The position numbers and the translations under genes were made by a program. Below, in pieces: positions 1 to 9,351 of a stretch of DNA of 64,000 nt. The DNA comes from Alphaproteobacteria bacterium UBA1301 (GTDB lineage: Bacteria > Pseudomonadota > Alphaproteobacteria > Micropepsales > Micropepsaceae): NCBI GenBank assembly GCA_002307725.1, contig DBUB01000010.1, positions 634,823-698,822 of the forward strand. The letters are read 5' to 3'. The notes under the pieces were generated by a model that had not been told where the DNA came from, made no database searches, and saw nothing but the letters and a program-made list of their open reading frames with translations. The first letter of the stretch is position 1; every line of letters starts with the position of its first letter.

Positions 1-963
1 GCGGACGACGCGGCGACCCACACCGCAGTCGCGGCCGAAGGGCTCCGGGCGATCGTCGTGCCGCCAAGTATGCCCCGCACCAAGCCCAAGGCCTGCAACT
101 ACGCTCTGCCGTTTGCGCGCGGCGAGTTCATGGTCGTCTATGATGCCGAAGATCGCCCCGAACCAGACCAGTTGCGCAAAGCGGTGGCGGCGTTCCGCAG
201 CAATCCCGGGGTCTCTTGTTTTCAGGCGCGCCTTGCGATCGATCGGGCGCCGGTCTGGGTGTCCCAGATGTTCGCCATCGATTACGCCCTGTGGTTCCGG
301 GTGTTGTTGCCGGGACTGGCGCGTCTCAAGGCGCCGATCCCGCTCGGCGGCACCTCGAACCATTTTCGCACCCGGGCGCTGGTCGCGGCGGGGGTATGGG
401 ACCCGTTCAATGTCACCGAGGATGCTGATCTCGGTGTTCGTTTGGCGCGGCTGGGCCATCGCGTTGCGATCCTGGATTCGGCCACCTACGAGGAGGCGCC
501 GACGCGTCTCAACACCTGGCTGCGCCAGCGCACCCGTTGGATGAAGGGGTACATGCAAACCCTTCTGGTGCACACGCGCAATCCCTGGCGTCTGCTGCAC
601 GACATCGGTCCGGGCGGCCTCGCGCTGCTGCTGTCGTTTCTGGGCGGGGCGGTGTGGTCGGCGCTGGTCAACCCGCTGCTCTGGATTTTCTGCATTGCTG
701 GCGTGCTTCTCACCGGCGGTGGCGGAACGCTCGCTTTTCTGGCCCGCTTATCCGGAGCGACGTTGTTGGCGGCCAATGTGCTTCTCGCTGCGCTGGCGAT
801 GCTGAAGGGCAGGCGGCACTGGCGCGTGCCGGAAATGGCGATTGTGCTGACCTATCCGCTTTATTGGTTCTTGATTTCGGCGGCGACCTATCGCGCGTTG
901 TGGCAACTCTTGCGCGACCCGTTCCATTGGGAAAAGACCCCGCACGGGGCGGTGGGACAATAA
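1..963 (+). CDS. Processive family-2 glycosyltransferase, C-terminal part (5' end outside window)
   Basis: The reading frame is open from the first base, so the gene starts upstream; 320 residues are visible. Seen: the acceptor-side Asp motif VVYDAEDRPEP, a TED motif in FNVTEDADLG, and the QxxRW motif in RQRTRWMKGY, followed by at least three hydrophobic segments. This is the arrangement of membrane-bound processive GT2 enzymes (cellulose/hyaluronan-synthase-like) that polymerise and export a polysaccharide. The sugar cannot be told from this part. It overlaps the next gene by one base (TAATG), so the two are translationally coupled and probably form one exopolysaccharide unit. Confidence 0.88.
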   Translation, partial: ADDAATHTAVAAEGLRAIVVPPSMPRTKPKACNYALPFARGEFMVVYDAEDRPEPDQLRKAVAAFRSNPGVSCFQARLAIDRAPVWVSQMFAIDYALWFRVLLPGLARLKAPIPLGGTSNHFRTRALVAAGVWDPFNVTEDADLGVRLARLGHRVAILDSATYEEAPTRLNTWLRQRTRWMKGYMQTLLVHTRNPWRLLHDIGPGGLALLLSFLGGAVWSALVNPLLWIFCIAGVLLTGGGGTLAFLARLSGATLLAANVLLAALAMLKGRRHWRVPEMAIVLTYPLYWFLISAATYRALWQLLRDPFHWEKTPHGAVGQ

Positions 964-1748
964 TGCGCGCGAGGGCAGCCACCGTACTCGTGCTGCTGTT
1001 GATTGCGGATGGTGCGCACGCCGGCGCGTGGACGCTCGATCGCCACAAGCTTGCGATTTTCGCCGGAACGACCGCGAGCACGGCGGCGCAGCGCTACGAT
1101 GGTGGCGGCGGCGCATCCAAGAACATCGCCTTCAACAAGCTCCTGATCCAGGATTGGATGGAATACGGTTTGACCGACACCGTCACGGTTTTTACCGCGC
1201 CGGAATACGTGCTGGCGCAATCCGACATGAACGGCACCGGCGCCGCGTCCATCCGTTCGGAGTCGGTCGAAGTGGGCTTGCGCGTCTTGTTGTTGACGAA
1301 AGGTGGAATGCTGTCACTCCAGGTCTCGGCCAAATCGGCGGGCGCCTTCGATATGTCGACATCGTCGAGCGGCGAGTCCGGACGGCAGTTCGAGGCGCGT
1401 CTGCTGTGGGGACGCAGTTTCAAGCTTTTCAAGCGCGACGCGTTCATCGATGTGGAAATGGCCGAGCGCTGGATCGCGCGGCCCAGGCCCGACGAACGCG
1501 TCTTCGAGGCGACGGCCGGATGGCGGCTGACCCCGCGCAATCTCGTGCTGGTCCAGAGCTTCAATTTTATGACCTTCGATGCGGTCAAACCGCCCTATCA
1601 GCCTTACGCGCTTTCCAAGCTGCAGGTCTCGCTGGTCCACCGCCTGACGTCACGCTGGTCGCTGCAGTCGGGCTATTTCTTCTCGCTGGCGGGCCGCAAC
1701 ATCGTCAAGGAAACCGGCGCGATATGTATGGTCTGGTTCCAGACGTGA
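963..1748 (+). CDS. Predicted outer-membrane beta-barrel protein coupled to the glycosyltransferase
   Basis: 261 residues starting at the ATG that shares a base with the upstream stop codon. An N-terminal signal peptide (hydrophobic VLVLLLIADGAHAGA) is followed by alternating polar/aromatic strands and a C-terminus ending in Phe-Gln-Thr, as expected for a small outer-membrane barrel. I do not recognise a named family. Its coupling to the membrane glycosyltransferase suggests a role in export or anchoring of the polymer. Longer readings starting near 537 in this frame overlap the glycosyltransferase and are not credible. Confidence 0.7.
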   Translation: MRARAATVLVLLLIADGAHAGAWTLDRHKLAIFAGTTASTAAQRYDGGGGASKNIAFNKLLIQDWMEYGLTDTVTVFTAPEYVLAQSDMNGTGAASIRSESVEVGLRVLLLTKGGMLSLQVSAKSAGAFDMSTSSSGESGRQFEARLLWGRSFKLFKRDAFIDVEMAERWIARPRPDERVFEATAGWRLTPRNLVLVQSFNFMTFDAVKPPYQPYALSKLQVSLVHRLTSRWSLQSGYFFSLAGRNIVKETGAICMVWFQT

Positions 1749-1806
1749 GGCTGCCAGTTGCCCATTACGGTGTCTCTTTCCGCCCCCGCGCGGCCCCGCT
1801 GTTCTC

Positions 1807-2724
1807 TTACGAAGCGATGTCGAAGGCTGTGCTTCCAGAATGTTTCATACGCCGATGTGTCGATATCTGGAAACCCTCGGAAACGTCGCCGTCGATGCGC
1901 TGGTGGATGGTGCCGCCGAGGACCGATTGCAGCGGCAGGCCGGTGTCTCTAACCGTTTCGGAATGGCCGGTGATGAGGAAGCCGCCGGTGCGCAGATGCC
2001 GGGTGAGCCGCGACAGCACCGCGATCTGCGTCGCTTGGTCGAAATAGATGAGGATATTGCGGCAGAAGATGACGTCGAAGTCCGTCGCCATGGGATAGAA
2101 CCGGTCCATCAGATTGAGGCGGTGGAACGCCACCTTCTGGCGCAAGGCCGGCACGATGCGAAATTCCTTGCACGCTGGGTCGCGCGGCACGAGCACGTAG
2201 CGCTGACGCATCGTTTCCGGAATTGGGTCCATCATATACGCCGGATAGCTGGCGTTGGCTCCGGTTTGCAGCACGTCGGTCGAGATGTCGGTGGCGAGAA
2301 TAGAATAGTCCATGCGCTGGCGGCGGCGAAAATCTTCCAGCAGCATCGCGCAGCTATAGGCCTCGGCGCCGGTTGAACTGGCGGCGCTCCAGATTTTCAT
2401 ATTGTGGCGTCCGCTGCAGGCGATCTGCGGCAGAATATTTTCCGCCAGAAAATCGAAATGCACCGGCTCGCGGAAGAAGTCGGTCTTGTTGGTGGTGATC
2501 TCGTTGATGAAGGCAATGGCTTCGGCTTGGTCGCCGCCAAACAAGGCGGCGCAATAGTCGTCGACGCTTTCGACGCCGAGTGTCCGCATGCGCCGGTACA
2601 GCCGCATTTCCACCATCGTCCGCTTCTGTGGTGTGATCTGGATGCCGCAATAGTTTTGGATGAATACGGCAAACCGTTTAAAAATAGCGTCTGATATGCG
2701 ATCGGGAAATACAGTCTGGTGCAT
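1807..2724 (-). CDS. cheR: CheR-type chemoreceptor glutamate methyltransferase
   Basis: 305 residues, the full family length. The N-terminal helical CheR domain (about 1-75) is followed by a Rossmann methyltransferase domain with the SAM-binding stretch IWSAASSTGAEAYS and the typical FCRNILIYF strand-turn near residue 215. CheR transfers methyl groups from S-adenosylmethionine to chemoreceptor glutamates. No cheA, cheB, cheW or receptor gene lies nearby, so it is a solitary copy here. It converges with the barrel gene at 1748. Confidence 0.93.
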   Translation of the reverse strand: MHQTVFPDRISDAIFKRFAVFIQNYCGIQITPQKRTMVEMRLYRRMRTLGVESVDDYCAALFGGDQAEAIAFINEITTNKTDFFREPVHFDFLAENILPQIACSGRHNMKIWSAASSTGAEAYSCAMLLEDFRRRQRMDYSILATDISTDVLQTGANASYPAYMMDPIPETMRQRYVLVPRDPACKEFRIVPALRQKVAFHRLNLMDRFYPMATDFDVIFCRNILIYFDQATQIAVLSRLTRHLRTGGFLITGHSETVRDTGLPLQSVLGGTIHQRIDGDVSEGFQISTHRRMKHSGSTAFDIAS

Positions 2725-2990
2725 GGCTCCGGCGTTGGTTGTCCGAGCCGCACATCAAACGCAAACCGTGGCCAGTTCGTGACCGGGTGCGGTTGAACGT
2801 GTGGTGAGGAGACGATTGCACGACAAAGACTGGAGCCAGAACGGCGCTGTCTATTATCCTGGTAAACGTCTGGTTAAAGGCTTCGCGCTCACGTTGCGCA
2901 CGCTGGTGGAACAACGGGCGCACGCCAGCGTCAACGGCGGTGCGCATAGCGAGACAGGTGGGGAGCACGAGCGTCTTCGTCTTGTGAACC
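2725..2990. other. Intergenic region between cheR and a TonB receptor gene
   Basis: 266 bases upstream of cheR and downstream of the receptor gene (both minus strand). It should contain the cheR promoter, but I see no convincing operator, hairpin or additional coding sequence. Confidence 0.5.
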
Positions 2991-5165
2991 CTAGTAAGTC
3001 GCCCGCAACTCCACGCTAATGACGCGGCCTTTGTTGAGCGGCGAGAAGGTCGGAAGCGCGCCGCCGGAATAACCGAACGTCGACGATTCTGGCAAGGTGG
3101 TGTCGCCGCCCCAGGTCGCAACATTGGTCAGGTTCTTGCCATTGAGCGACACGCTCCAGCCACCGGTTTGCGGCGTGAAGGTGAAGTTGGTGTCGATCAG
3201 ATCGGTCTCGGCAAGCCGCCCCAGATTGGTGTCGTTGTAGAACGAGGCATCGCGATGATCGAAGCCGGAGCGCATTTCGATACGTCCGCCGGGCACCACA
3301 AAGCCGTAAGTCATATCGATTCCGGCGCTCAATGGTGCCAGCCGTGGAATGCGCATATGGGCGTCGGCTGTGGTCACGGCAAGGTCGCCGTTCAAATCCG
3401 CCGTCACGCGATCATATTGGCCGTGCACATACCCAGCGCGCAGCGAAATCCCAAGATCGCCGGTCAGCGTAAAGCGCGCTTCGATTTCTCCGCCGTAAAG
3501 CCGCGCGTCGCCCGCGTTCAGCACCAGTTGCTGTACGCCAGAAATCGGATCGGCCAGATTGGTCTCGCGCTGCATATTTGAAATCTGGGTGTGGAATAGC
3601 GCGAGGTTCAGCGTGTGCGCGCCGAAGGCCTGTTTCCAGCCGAGTTCGAAGGCAGACAAGGTCTCGAGATTGTAGGCCAGAGGTTTCAGGCCCAGGCTGG
3701 AGGTGCGGAAATTGGCGCCGCCGCCGCGAAAGGCGCGTGACCACGACGCGTAGATATTGGTTGCTTCGTCCGGCCGCCATTGTAGGCCCAGCTTTGGCGA
3801 AAAATTGTTCCAGTTCTGGAAAAACGGGGTGTCGGAAAAATTCAGCGTGCGTGCGTCGATGTTTCCGCCATCCACACCTTCGCCCGGTACTATCACACTT
3901 GGGCCATCAAGATCATCCGCCGCCCGGCGCACGCGCGAGAGGCGCGAATGTTTGCGCTCATGGGTGAAACGAAGGCCGCTGCTGAGCGTTATCGTATCGC
4001 TGAGGTGCCAATCGGCATTGGCGAAGACGGCGATATCCTGAAACGTGCCCTGGCCGCCGCCGGTGCGCCGGAACGTCGGCGAGAAATTGCGCTCATCGAT
4101 GTAGGTGAGGTTCTGTTCCAGGAAATAAACGCCCACCACCGCATCGGCCGGTCCGAAGGTGGCGGCATAGCGCAGTTCGTCGCTCACTTGGCTTTGCTGG
4201 TTAAGAATGCGGGTGTGAAACACGAAATTCGGCGTGGAGTCGATATCCGCCGCCCACGCCACCGTTACGGTGCGCCAGCCGGTGATGTTGGTGAGAGTGC
4301 CGCGCCCGGTTTGGGCATTTGTTTCCAGCGTCATCTGGTCCCAATGCGTCTTGGCATAGCCGCGATTGTCGAGCGAAAAATCGAAGGTGCTGCGCGCGAA
4401 CAAGGCGTGGTTCTGGCCAGCTGGTCCGTCGCCGGTATCGGCGCCGTGCTCCAGGCGCAGCATCATGTCGAAACCCGGTGCGGGCGTCAGGCGAAAGCTG
4501 GCACGCGCGCCATAGGCGTCGTGTTTGCCGAACGCACTGCCGTCGTAGCGGTTGATCAACCAGCCGTCATCGTGTTCGCCGGTGAGCGCCAAGCGCCCTG
4601 TCAGCAGGCCCTTTACCAGCGGACCGGACAGTGCAATTTCGCCGGACGTATCGGGTCCGGAGGCCACCGTGACGCGGCCGTTGAGTTCGAACGTGTCCGA
4701 TGGCGCACGGTTGCGGATCAGCACGGCGCCGCCGGTGACGTTGTGGCCATACAGCGTGCCTTGCGGGCCGCGCAGAACTTCCACCGCTTCGACATCCAGG
4801 AGATTTGTGAGCGTCCCCGCGTTCATGCCGACATACACGCCGTCCACGAACACACCGACGGCCGGGTCGACGGACGGGATCGAGGAATTCACGCCGACGC
4901 CGCGAATGGAGACGTTGGCGATGCCGCGTGCGGTGCCCAGATCTTCGATCTGCACATTCGGCATCGCATAAGAAAGATCCTGCAGCGTAGTGGCGTTGCG
5001 CGACGCCAATTGCGCTTCGCCAAATACATTCAGCGTTAGCGGTAAGTCTTGTGGCGTGGCCCCATGTTGCTTGGAGGCCGTCACGATCACCGCTTCAGTG
5101 GCGGCAACGGCGGGCTCCACGAGTAGAAGCAAACAAGCCAATGTCGATGGGACGGTGCAGTTCAT
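2991..5165 (-). CDS. TonB-dependent outer-membrane receptor
   Basis: 724 residues if started at the ATG that begins a clear signal peptide (MNCTVPSTLACLLLLVEPAVA); an upstream in-frame ATG at 5240 would put 25 residues in front of it and is less likely. A TonB box (EAVIVTAS) directly follows the signal peptide, then the plug domain with VLRGPQGTLYG, then the 22-strand barrel ending in ELRATY with the terminal aromatic residue. It imports an unidentified ligand (siderophore, vitamin or glycan) using TonB-ExbBD energy. The gene stands alone; no SusD partner or transporter is adjacent. Confidence 0.92.
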   Translation of the reverse strand: MNCTVPSTLACLLLLVEPAVAATEAVIVTASKQHGATPQDLPLTLNVFGEAQLASRNATTLQDLSYAMPNVQIEDLGTARGIANVSIRGVGVNSSIPSVDPAVGVFVDGVYVGMNAGTLTNLLDVEAVEVLRGPQGTLYGHNVTGGAVLIRNRAPSDTFELNGRVTVASGPDTSGEIALSGPLVKGLLTGRLALTGEHDDGWLINRYDGSAFGKHDAYGARASFRLTPAPGFDMMLRLEHGADTGDGPAGQNHALFARSTFDFSLDNRGYAKTHWDQMTLETNAQTGRGTLTNITGWRTVTVAWAADIDSTPNFVFHTRILNQQSQVSDELRYAATFGPADAVVGVYFLEQNLTYIDERNFSPTFRRTGGGQGTFQDIAVFANADWHLSDTITLSSGLRFTHERKHSRLSRVRRAADDLDGPSVIVPGEGVDGGNIDARTLNFSDTPFFQNWNNFSPKLGLQWRPDEATNIYASWSRAFRGGGANFRTSSLGLKPLAYNLETLSAFELGWKQAFGAHTLNLALFHTQISNMQRETNLADPISGVQQLVLNAGDARLYGGEIEARFTLTGDLGISLRAGYVHGQYDRVTADLNGDLAVTTADAHMRIPRLAPLSAGIDMTYGFVVPGGRIEMRSGFDHRDASFYNDTNLGRLAETDLIDTNFTFTPQTGGWSVSLNGKNLTNVATWGGDTTLPESSTFGYSGGALPTFSPLNKGRVISVELRATY

Positions 5166-5621
5166 CGTCAATTTTCTGTAGTTTTTTGCGTGAAGTGATG
5201 CCAGCCCATAGCCTGGGTCGGCTGCGATGACCAGATACAATCGGTATCGGGTGCAGCATCAGGCTGTTGATGATTGTTGAACTCACGGCCTAACGGTACC
5301 AACCGTACGGGACGGACGGCGGAATTGATGGGCGATGGTGTCGTACAGGTTAGCGGTCGTGTCCTTGTCCGCACTATTGATGTGGACTCTGCCGCGGTAT
5401 TTTCTGTCCCCGTGCGACGGACGCTATCTTCGCTAGAACTGGTTTTATCGCATTGATCCCATTACGCACGTCTGTCATCCCCAGTCGAGAACCGCAAATG
5501 TCGTGAGCGGAACGAGGGGTATCGAACGACAGTTTTTGAAGGACCTCGTTCAGTCGCTCGTACAGCACGCTCGTGAAATGGCGGGTGGATCAACGCGAAG
5601 CGGTGAGACGGGGGAGAAAAT

Positions 5622-5750
5622 GTGAATAGTGCTCCAGTCACCCGTTCTCAACTGGCGGCGGTGTCGCTGGTACGCGCGACCGGCAAGCCGGTGAAAGCCA
5701 ATCTATTGCTTGATGCTGGTGTTCTGGCGGCGCGCAATGAAGAATACTAA
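5622..5750 (+). CDS. Possible 42-residue peptide gene
   Basis: A GTG start is preceded at good spacing by a strong purine-rich ribosome binding site (GGGGGAG). The 42-residue product (VNSAPVTRSQLAAVS...) resembles no family I know and could equally be the remnant of a longer gene. The evidence is only the ribosome binding site and an open frame. Confidence 0.25.
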   Translation: MNSAPVTRSQLAAVSLVRATGKPVKANLLLDAGVLAARNEEY

Positions 5751-5899
5751 AATGCCGCACATCACAAAGCTGGATGCGCGGCGCGCCACGAAACTTCAGA
5801 ATAATGCATGAGCGCGCAATGAATTCTCCATGTGTCATCCTGGTGTGGCTTAAATAACATGATCGGAACGCTTTCGGGGAAAACACGTAGTGAAAGTGA

Positions 5900-5913
5900 T
5901 GCAATCGATTGTA
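5900..5913. promoter_or_regulatory. Palindrome TGCAATCGATTGTA, possible LacI-family operator
   Basis: A near-perfect 14-bp palindrome with central CG, the shape of LacI/GalR-family operators, about 130 bp upstream of the TonB receptor gene at 6045. The same motif, perfect (TGCAATCGATTGCA), recurs at 49941-49954 upstream of the ceramidase-like gene. Two matches in 64 kb in front of outer-surface genes suggest one shared regulator. No LacI-family gene is in the window. Confidence 0.5.
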
Positions 5914-6044
5914 TGGCGGTTGGCGCTATGGCAGAACCTCCCAAGCAATCCCGCGGCGTCCATGGCAGCGATTGGAAAACCGATCGTGATTGGATGCAAG
6001 ACTGAGCGGAAGAGCAAAAAGCCAAATGAATTAGGGACGGATCT

Positions 6045-8411
6045 ATGAAGCGTATTCATCGAAATATTGGACGAGCTTGCGTTCTGGTAGGCGCGGCATC
6101 GGCCTTGAGTATTCCAGCACTGGCCCAGGCATCCGAAGGGCAGGGCACGGACAGCACGGCCATCGAAACGGTCGTAGTTACGGCGCAAAAGCATGCCGAA
6201 CTCCTGTCGAAAGCCCCGGTGGCGATTTCGGCTGTGAGCCAGCAAGGCATGGACAAGCTCAACATCACGACGGCACAGGACCTTGTTTCGACGGTTCCCA
6301 ATCTTCAGACCTCGGTGAACGGTTACAGCACCCAGTTCCAGATTCGCGGCATCGGCAACAACAGCGGCAGCTATTCGGTCGTCGCCACACAGGTGGACGG
6401 AATCTATCAGGCCAATTCCGGTACGTTGAATGGTGGTCTCTACGATGTGGCCCGTATCGAAGTCGCACGCGGTCCGCAGGGGACCGTGTATGGACGGAAC
6501 GCCACAGCGGGTGTTGTCAATATTTTGACCAACGACCCGGAAAAAGAATTGCGCGTGTTTGGCGATATCGCCTACGGCAATTATAATGAACTGACGACCC
6601 GCGCCGTGGTCAACGTGCCTGTCACCGATGGATTGGCTGTTCGCGCCTCCATCGTGCGCCAGACCAATGACGGTTACTATCCGGCAGGGGCTGCTTCCAA
6701 CAAATACAATTCCAAGGACCTTCTTGCCGGTCAGCTAACGATTCTGGCCAACATCACCGATAATCTGACTTGGCGCGTTGCGGTGGAGCACAGTGAAAAC
6801 ACTGGCACGCTGCGCTATCTTTTCGCCGTCAACTATCTCACCTACCCCAATGCGGATCTGACGACCGGAAATCTCGGCACCGGTGTGAGCCATGCGGCCC
6901 GCGCCAACATGTTCAACCAAGAATCGGTCACCGACAATTCGTTGAGCATTCAGGAAAACGCGGTGCGTTCCCGCCTGACTTGGAACGCTACGGACGAGTT
7001 CTCCATCACCTATCTCGCCGGCGTTTCGTCCTATTTGAACAACGGAAACTCCGCAGCGACGGGCGTCTACTGGCAGTTCGGCAAATCCCAAGAAACCCAG
7101 TCGATATCGAACGAAGTGGACTTCAACTACAACACCGACAAGATCAAAGCGGTGGTTGGGCTCTACCAGTATTGGGACAACTCCACGGGCTATGGTGGAA
7201 TCCACATCGGCAACACTGTGCCGTATCCGCTGAGCACTTACGTTTCCTCACTGGTTACGCCCCTTAATAACGCGGTGGGCAGCGAGCCATCTTCTTATGG
7301 TTTGATCGATGTTGCCCAGACTGCCAAAAAGAACGGCAACCAGTCTGAAGCGATCTTCGGGCAGCTCACCTACAGTGTCCTTCCCGATCTGCGTGTGACC
7401 ACTGGCATCCGTTATACCAAGGACTGGCACAATGTGGATCAGCTCCAGACCGTGTGCGCGTTCGACACGGTGGTGGTGACCTCGAGCAGTGCCTCCTGTA
7501 CCGTCCCTTACGGTGCGGCCACGGAAACTTATCAGGCGACCAAATCCAGCAATGTCAGCTGGCGTCTTGGCACCGATTACGATCTCTCCGAGAACCAATT
7601 GCTCTACGCCTCGGTCTCCACGGGCTATCGCGCGGGCGGTGTCTCCGGCAATGCGCTGTTGCCGACAGAATATCTGACCTACAAGCCGGAACGGGTGGTC
7701 AACTACGAAGCGGGCTGGAAGAGCGAACTGCTCAACCGTTCGCTGGGACTTTCGGCAACCGTGTTCAACATGGAATATTCGAACATGCAGGTCAGTGCGA
7801 TCGAGCATGACACGAGCGACAATCCTACCCCGGTCACAATCAACGCCGCCAAAGCGCGGATCAAGGGTGCGGAATTCGAATGGACCTGGCGCATTACCGG
7901 CGCGGATACCTTGACCGGATATGCCACCTACCTCGATGCCCGCTTCTCCTCTTTCCCGAATGCGGTCAATTCAACGGTCAATCCGGACGGTATTTATAAT
8001 AGCTATGCAGTCGCGGCCTACGGTCTGGGCAAGCTCGCGACCAATGTGTCCTACGACTTCACTGGCAATCACTTGCCGAACGCGCCGGAAGAATCCTTAC
8101 GTGTAGCCTATTCGCACGTTTTCGATCTTGGCGATGATGGGACCTTGACGCCCTCGTTCCAATTCTACTGGCAAGATGCATCGTACAGCGACTTCGCCAA
8201 CAACACACAGGCGCTGCACAAGGCCTACACCAAATCCGACATTGTCCTGACCTATCAGGCAGCGTCGGACCGGCTGACGGTGGAAGCCTTCATCCATAAT
8301 GTTGAGAACCGTGTTGTTTGGGAGGTTCTGAACACGAAGTGGGACGACACCCAGGGCACACGTATGGCTCCGCGCACCTTTGGCGTGCGCGTCGGCTATA
8401 AGCTCTACTAG
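6045..8411 (+). CDS. TonB-dependent outer-membrane receptor
   Basis: 788 residues. The ATG follows an AGGGACGGAT ribosome binding site. Signal peptide at about 1-30, TonB box ETVVVTAQK near 42-50, plug domain with VARGPQGTVYGRNATAG, then a beta-barrel ending in RVGYKLY with a C-terminal aromatic residue. This is the large iron-complex/carbohydrate receptor type abundant in sphingomonads, caulobacters and Rhizomicrobium. The substrate is not deducible; the LacI-type palindrome upstream favours a sugar or glycan. A strong terminator follows at 8442. Confidence 0.93.
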   Translation: MKRIHRNIGRACVLVGAASALSIPALAQASEGQGTDSTAIETVVVTAQKHAELLSKAPVAISAVSQQGMDKLNITTAQDLVSTVPNLQTSVNGYSTQFQIRGIGNNSGSYSVVATQVDGIYQANSGTLNGGLYDVARIEVARGPQGTVYGRNATAGVVNILTNDPEKELRVFGDIAYGNYNELTTRAVVNVPVTDGLAVRASIVRQTNDGYYPAGAASNKYNSKDLLAGQLTILANITDNLTWRVAVEHSENTGTLRYLFAVNYLTYPNADLTTGNLGTGVSHAARANMFNQESVTDNSLSIQENAVRSRLTWNATDEFSITYLAGVSSYLNNGNSAATGVYWQFGKSQETQSISNEVDFNYNTDKIKAVVGLYQYWDNSTGYGGIHIGNTVPYPLSTYVSSLVTPLNNAVGSEPSSYGLIDVAQTAKKNGNQSEAIFGQLTYSVLPDLRVTTGIRYTKDWHNVDQLQTVCAFDTVVVTSSSASCTVPYGAATETYQATKSSNVSWRLGTDYDLSENQLLYASVSTGYRAGGVSGNALLPTEYLTYKPERVVNYEAGWKSELLNRSLGLSATVFNMEYSNMQVSAIEHDTSDNPTPVTINAAKARIKGAEFEWTWRITGADTLTGYATYLDARFSSFPNAVNSTVNPDGIYNSYAVAAYGLGKLATNVSYDFTGNHLPNAPEESLRVAYSHVFDLGDDGTLTPSFQFYWQDASYSDFANNTQALHKAYTKSDIVLTYQAASDRLTVEAFIHNVENRVVWEVLNTKWDDTQGTRMAPRTFGVRVGYKLY

Positions 8412-8441
8412 AGGCGTCTGTCTCTTAGCGCCTGCAAAAAG

Positions 8442-8477
8442 GGCCCGGTGTGCACGCCACACCGGGCCTAATTTTTT
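8442..8477 (+). terminator. Rho-independent terminator of the TonB receptor gene
   Basis: Perfect 11-bp stem GGCCCGGTGTG / CACACCGGGCC with a 5-nt loop, followed by TAATTTTTT, 30 bases after the receptor stop codon. Confidence 0.9.
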
Positions 8478-8608
8478 CCCAATTCCGCGCCGCTCTCGCA
8501 GCTTCGGATGGTCGGCCGGCGATGACGGTTTGGGGTATCTCGAAGACAACAGGTTTTGGTGCGAAGAGCGCGGGGGAGGGGCTCGCCAGGAGCAGTTTCC
8601 CGGCCGCA

Positions 8609-8929
8609 TCAGGACTCCAACTCACCCAATCCCGTCAGGTTCAAAACGCCCTTTCCGGGCAGTTCGACCCGCAGCACCAACGTGCCGCCCGCCGCCTCGA
8701 CAAAGCGGCGCAGCGTTGACAGATAAAGGTCTGTCTGACGCTCGATCTTGAGGACCGATGGCTGTTTGATCCCGAGACCTTTGGCGATTTGGCTTTGGCT
8801 GCGTTCGGTGAGAAGGCGCAAGGCCTTCAGCCCTTCCACTTCGCGATGCAGTTCGGCGGCGCGTTTTTCGATCCGCGCCCGGCGGGCCTTCGGCAGACTG
8901 GCCATGATCTCTTTGCGGGTGCGGCCCAT
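8609..8929 (-). CDS. higA: HigA-type antitoxin, XRE helix-turn-helix
   Basis: 106 residues. Residues 1-45 are a charged helical region; the helix-turn-helix is TERSQSQIAKGLGIKQPSVLK, followed by a C-terminal strand region (GGTLVLRVEL) typical of antitoxins paired with Gp49-like toxins. It binds and neutralises the toxin encoded just upstream (one base between genes, toxin first, the HigBA order) and would repress the shared promoter. Confidence 0.85.
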   Translation of the reverse strand: MGRTRKEIMASLPKARRARIEKRAAELHREVEGLKALRLLTERSQSQIAKGLGIKQPSVLKIERQTDLYLSTLRRFVEAAGGTLVLRVELPGKGVLNLTGLGELES

Positions 8930-8930
8930 C

Positions 8931-9287
8931 TCAACGCTCCTTCAAACGCTTCAAGTGCTCGGTAAAACGGCTATCGGCGGTGCGAACCAGCCGTGTGTAA
9001 AATCTCTTTTGCGCCATTCCGGCCTTGTCGCTGGCGACCAGCAGGATCGCCCGCCGCACGGGATCGAACGCAAACGCCACCCGCCACACTCCGCTCGCTA
9101 CCCGGAAACGAAGTTCCTTCATGTTGACATGCTTGGAACCGGCGAGCGTATCGACATGCGGACGGCCAAGCGCCGGGCCATAGGTTTCCAAGAGCGCGGT
9201 GACAGCAAGAAGTGCGTCCTGCACCGCTATAGGCAAGGCGTCGAATTCGGGATCGAACGCGTCATGGTTGGCGACGGTCCAAGGCAT
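8931..9287 (-). CDS. higB: HigB/RelE-fold toxin, phage Gp49-like
   Basis: 118 residues. The core MKELRFRVASGVWRVAFAFDP followed by ILLVASDKAGMAQKRFYTRLV is the signature of the Gp49-like HigB family, mRNA interferases of RelE fold that cleave translated mRNA. It is the first gene of a two-gene unit with higA. A perfect 16-bp palindrome at 9321-9336, just upstream of the start, is the likely autoregulatory operator. Confidence 0.87.
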   Translation of the reverse strand: MPWTVANHDAFDPEFDALPIAVQDALLAVTALLETYGPALGRPHVDTLAGSKHVNMKELRFRVASGVWRVAFAFDPVRRAILLVASDKAGMAQKRFYTRLVRTADSRFTEHLKRLKER

Positions 9288-9320
9288 GAGACTATATAGC
9301 TCACAGCCTATGATGTGTCC

Positions 9321-9336
9321 ATAGCTTATAAGCTAT
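9321..9336. promoter_or_regulatory. Perfect palindrome upstream of higBA, probable operator
   Basis: ATAGCTTATAAGCTAT is a perfect 16-bp inverted repeat 34 bp upstream of the higB start codon, in an AT-rich patch that contrasts with the surroundings. HigA-type antitoxins dimerise on such palindromes to repress their own operon. Confidence 0.65.
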
Positions 9337-9351
9337 TATACTCGTTCGTCA

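Larger units (their letters stand above)
5166..6044. other. Long intergenic region between divergent TonB receptor genes
   Basis: About 880 bases separate two divergently transcribed receptor genes. It contains a palindrome at 5900-5913 and one possible small reading frame at 5622-5750 (both listed separately). I see no tRNA, riboswitch or transposon end. Its size suggests regulatory sites for both receptors or remnants of a lost gene. Confidence 0.5.

Noticed and set aside
537..962. N-terminal extension of the outer-membrane barrel gene
   Set aside because: Overlaps the glycosyltransferase coding region; the signal peptide begins at 963.
3948..5039. 363-codon plus-strand frame inside the TonB receptor gene
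   Set aside because: Antisense to a receptor with signal peptide, TonB box and barrel; no motifs of its own.
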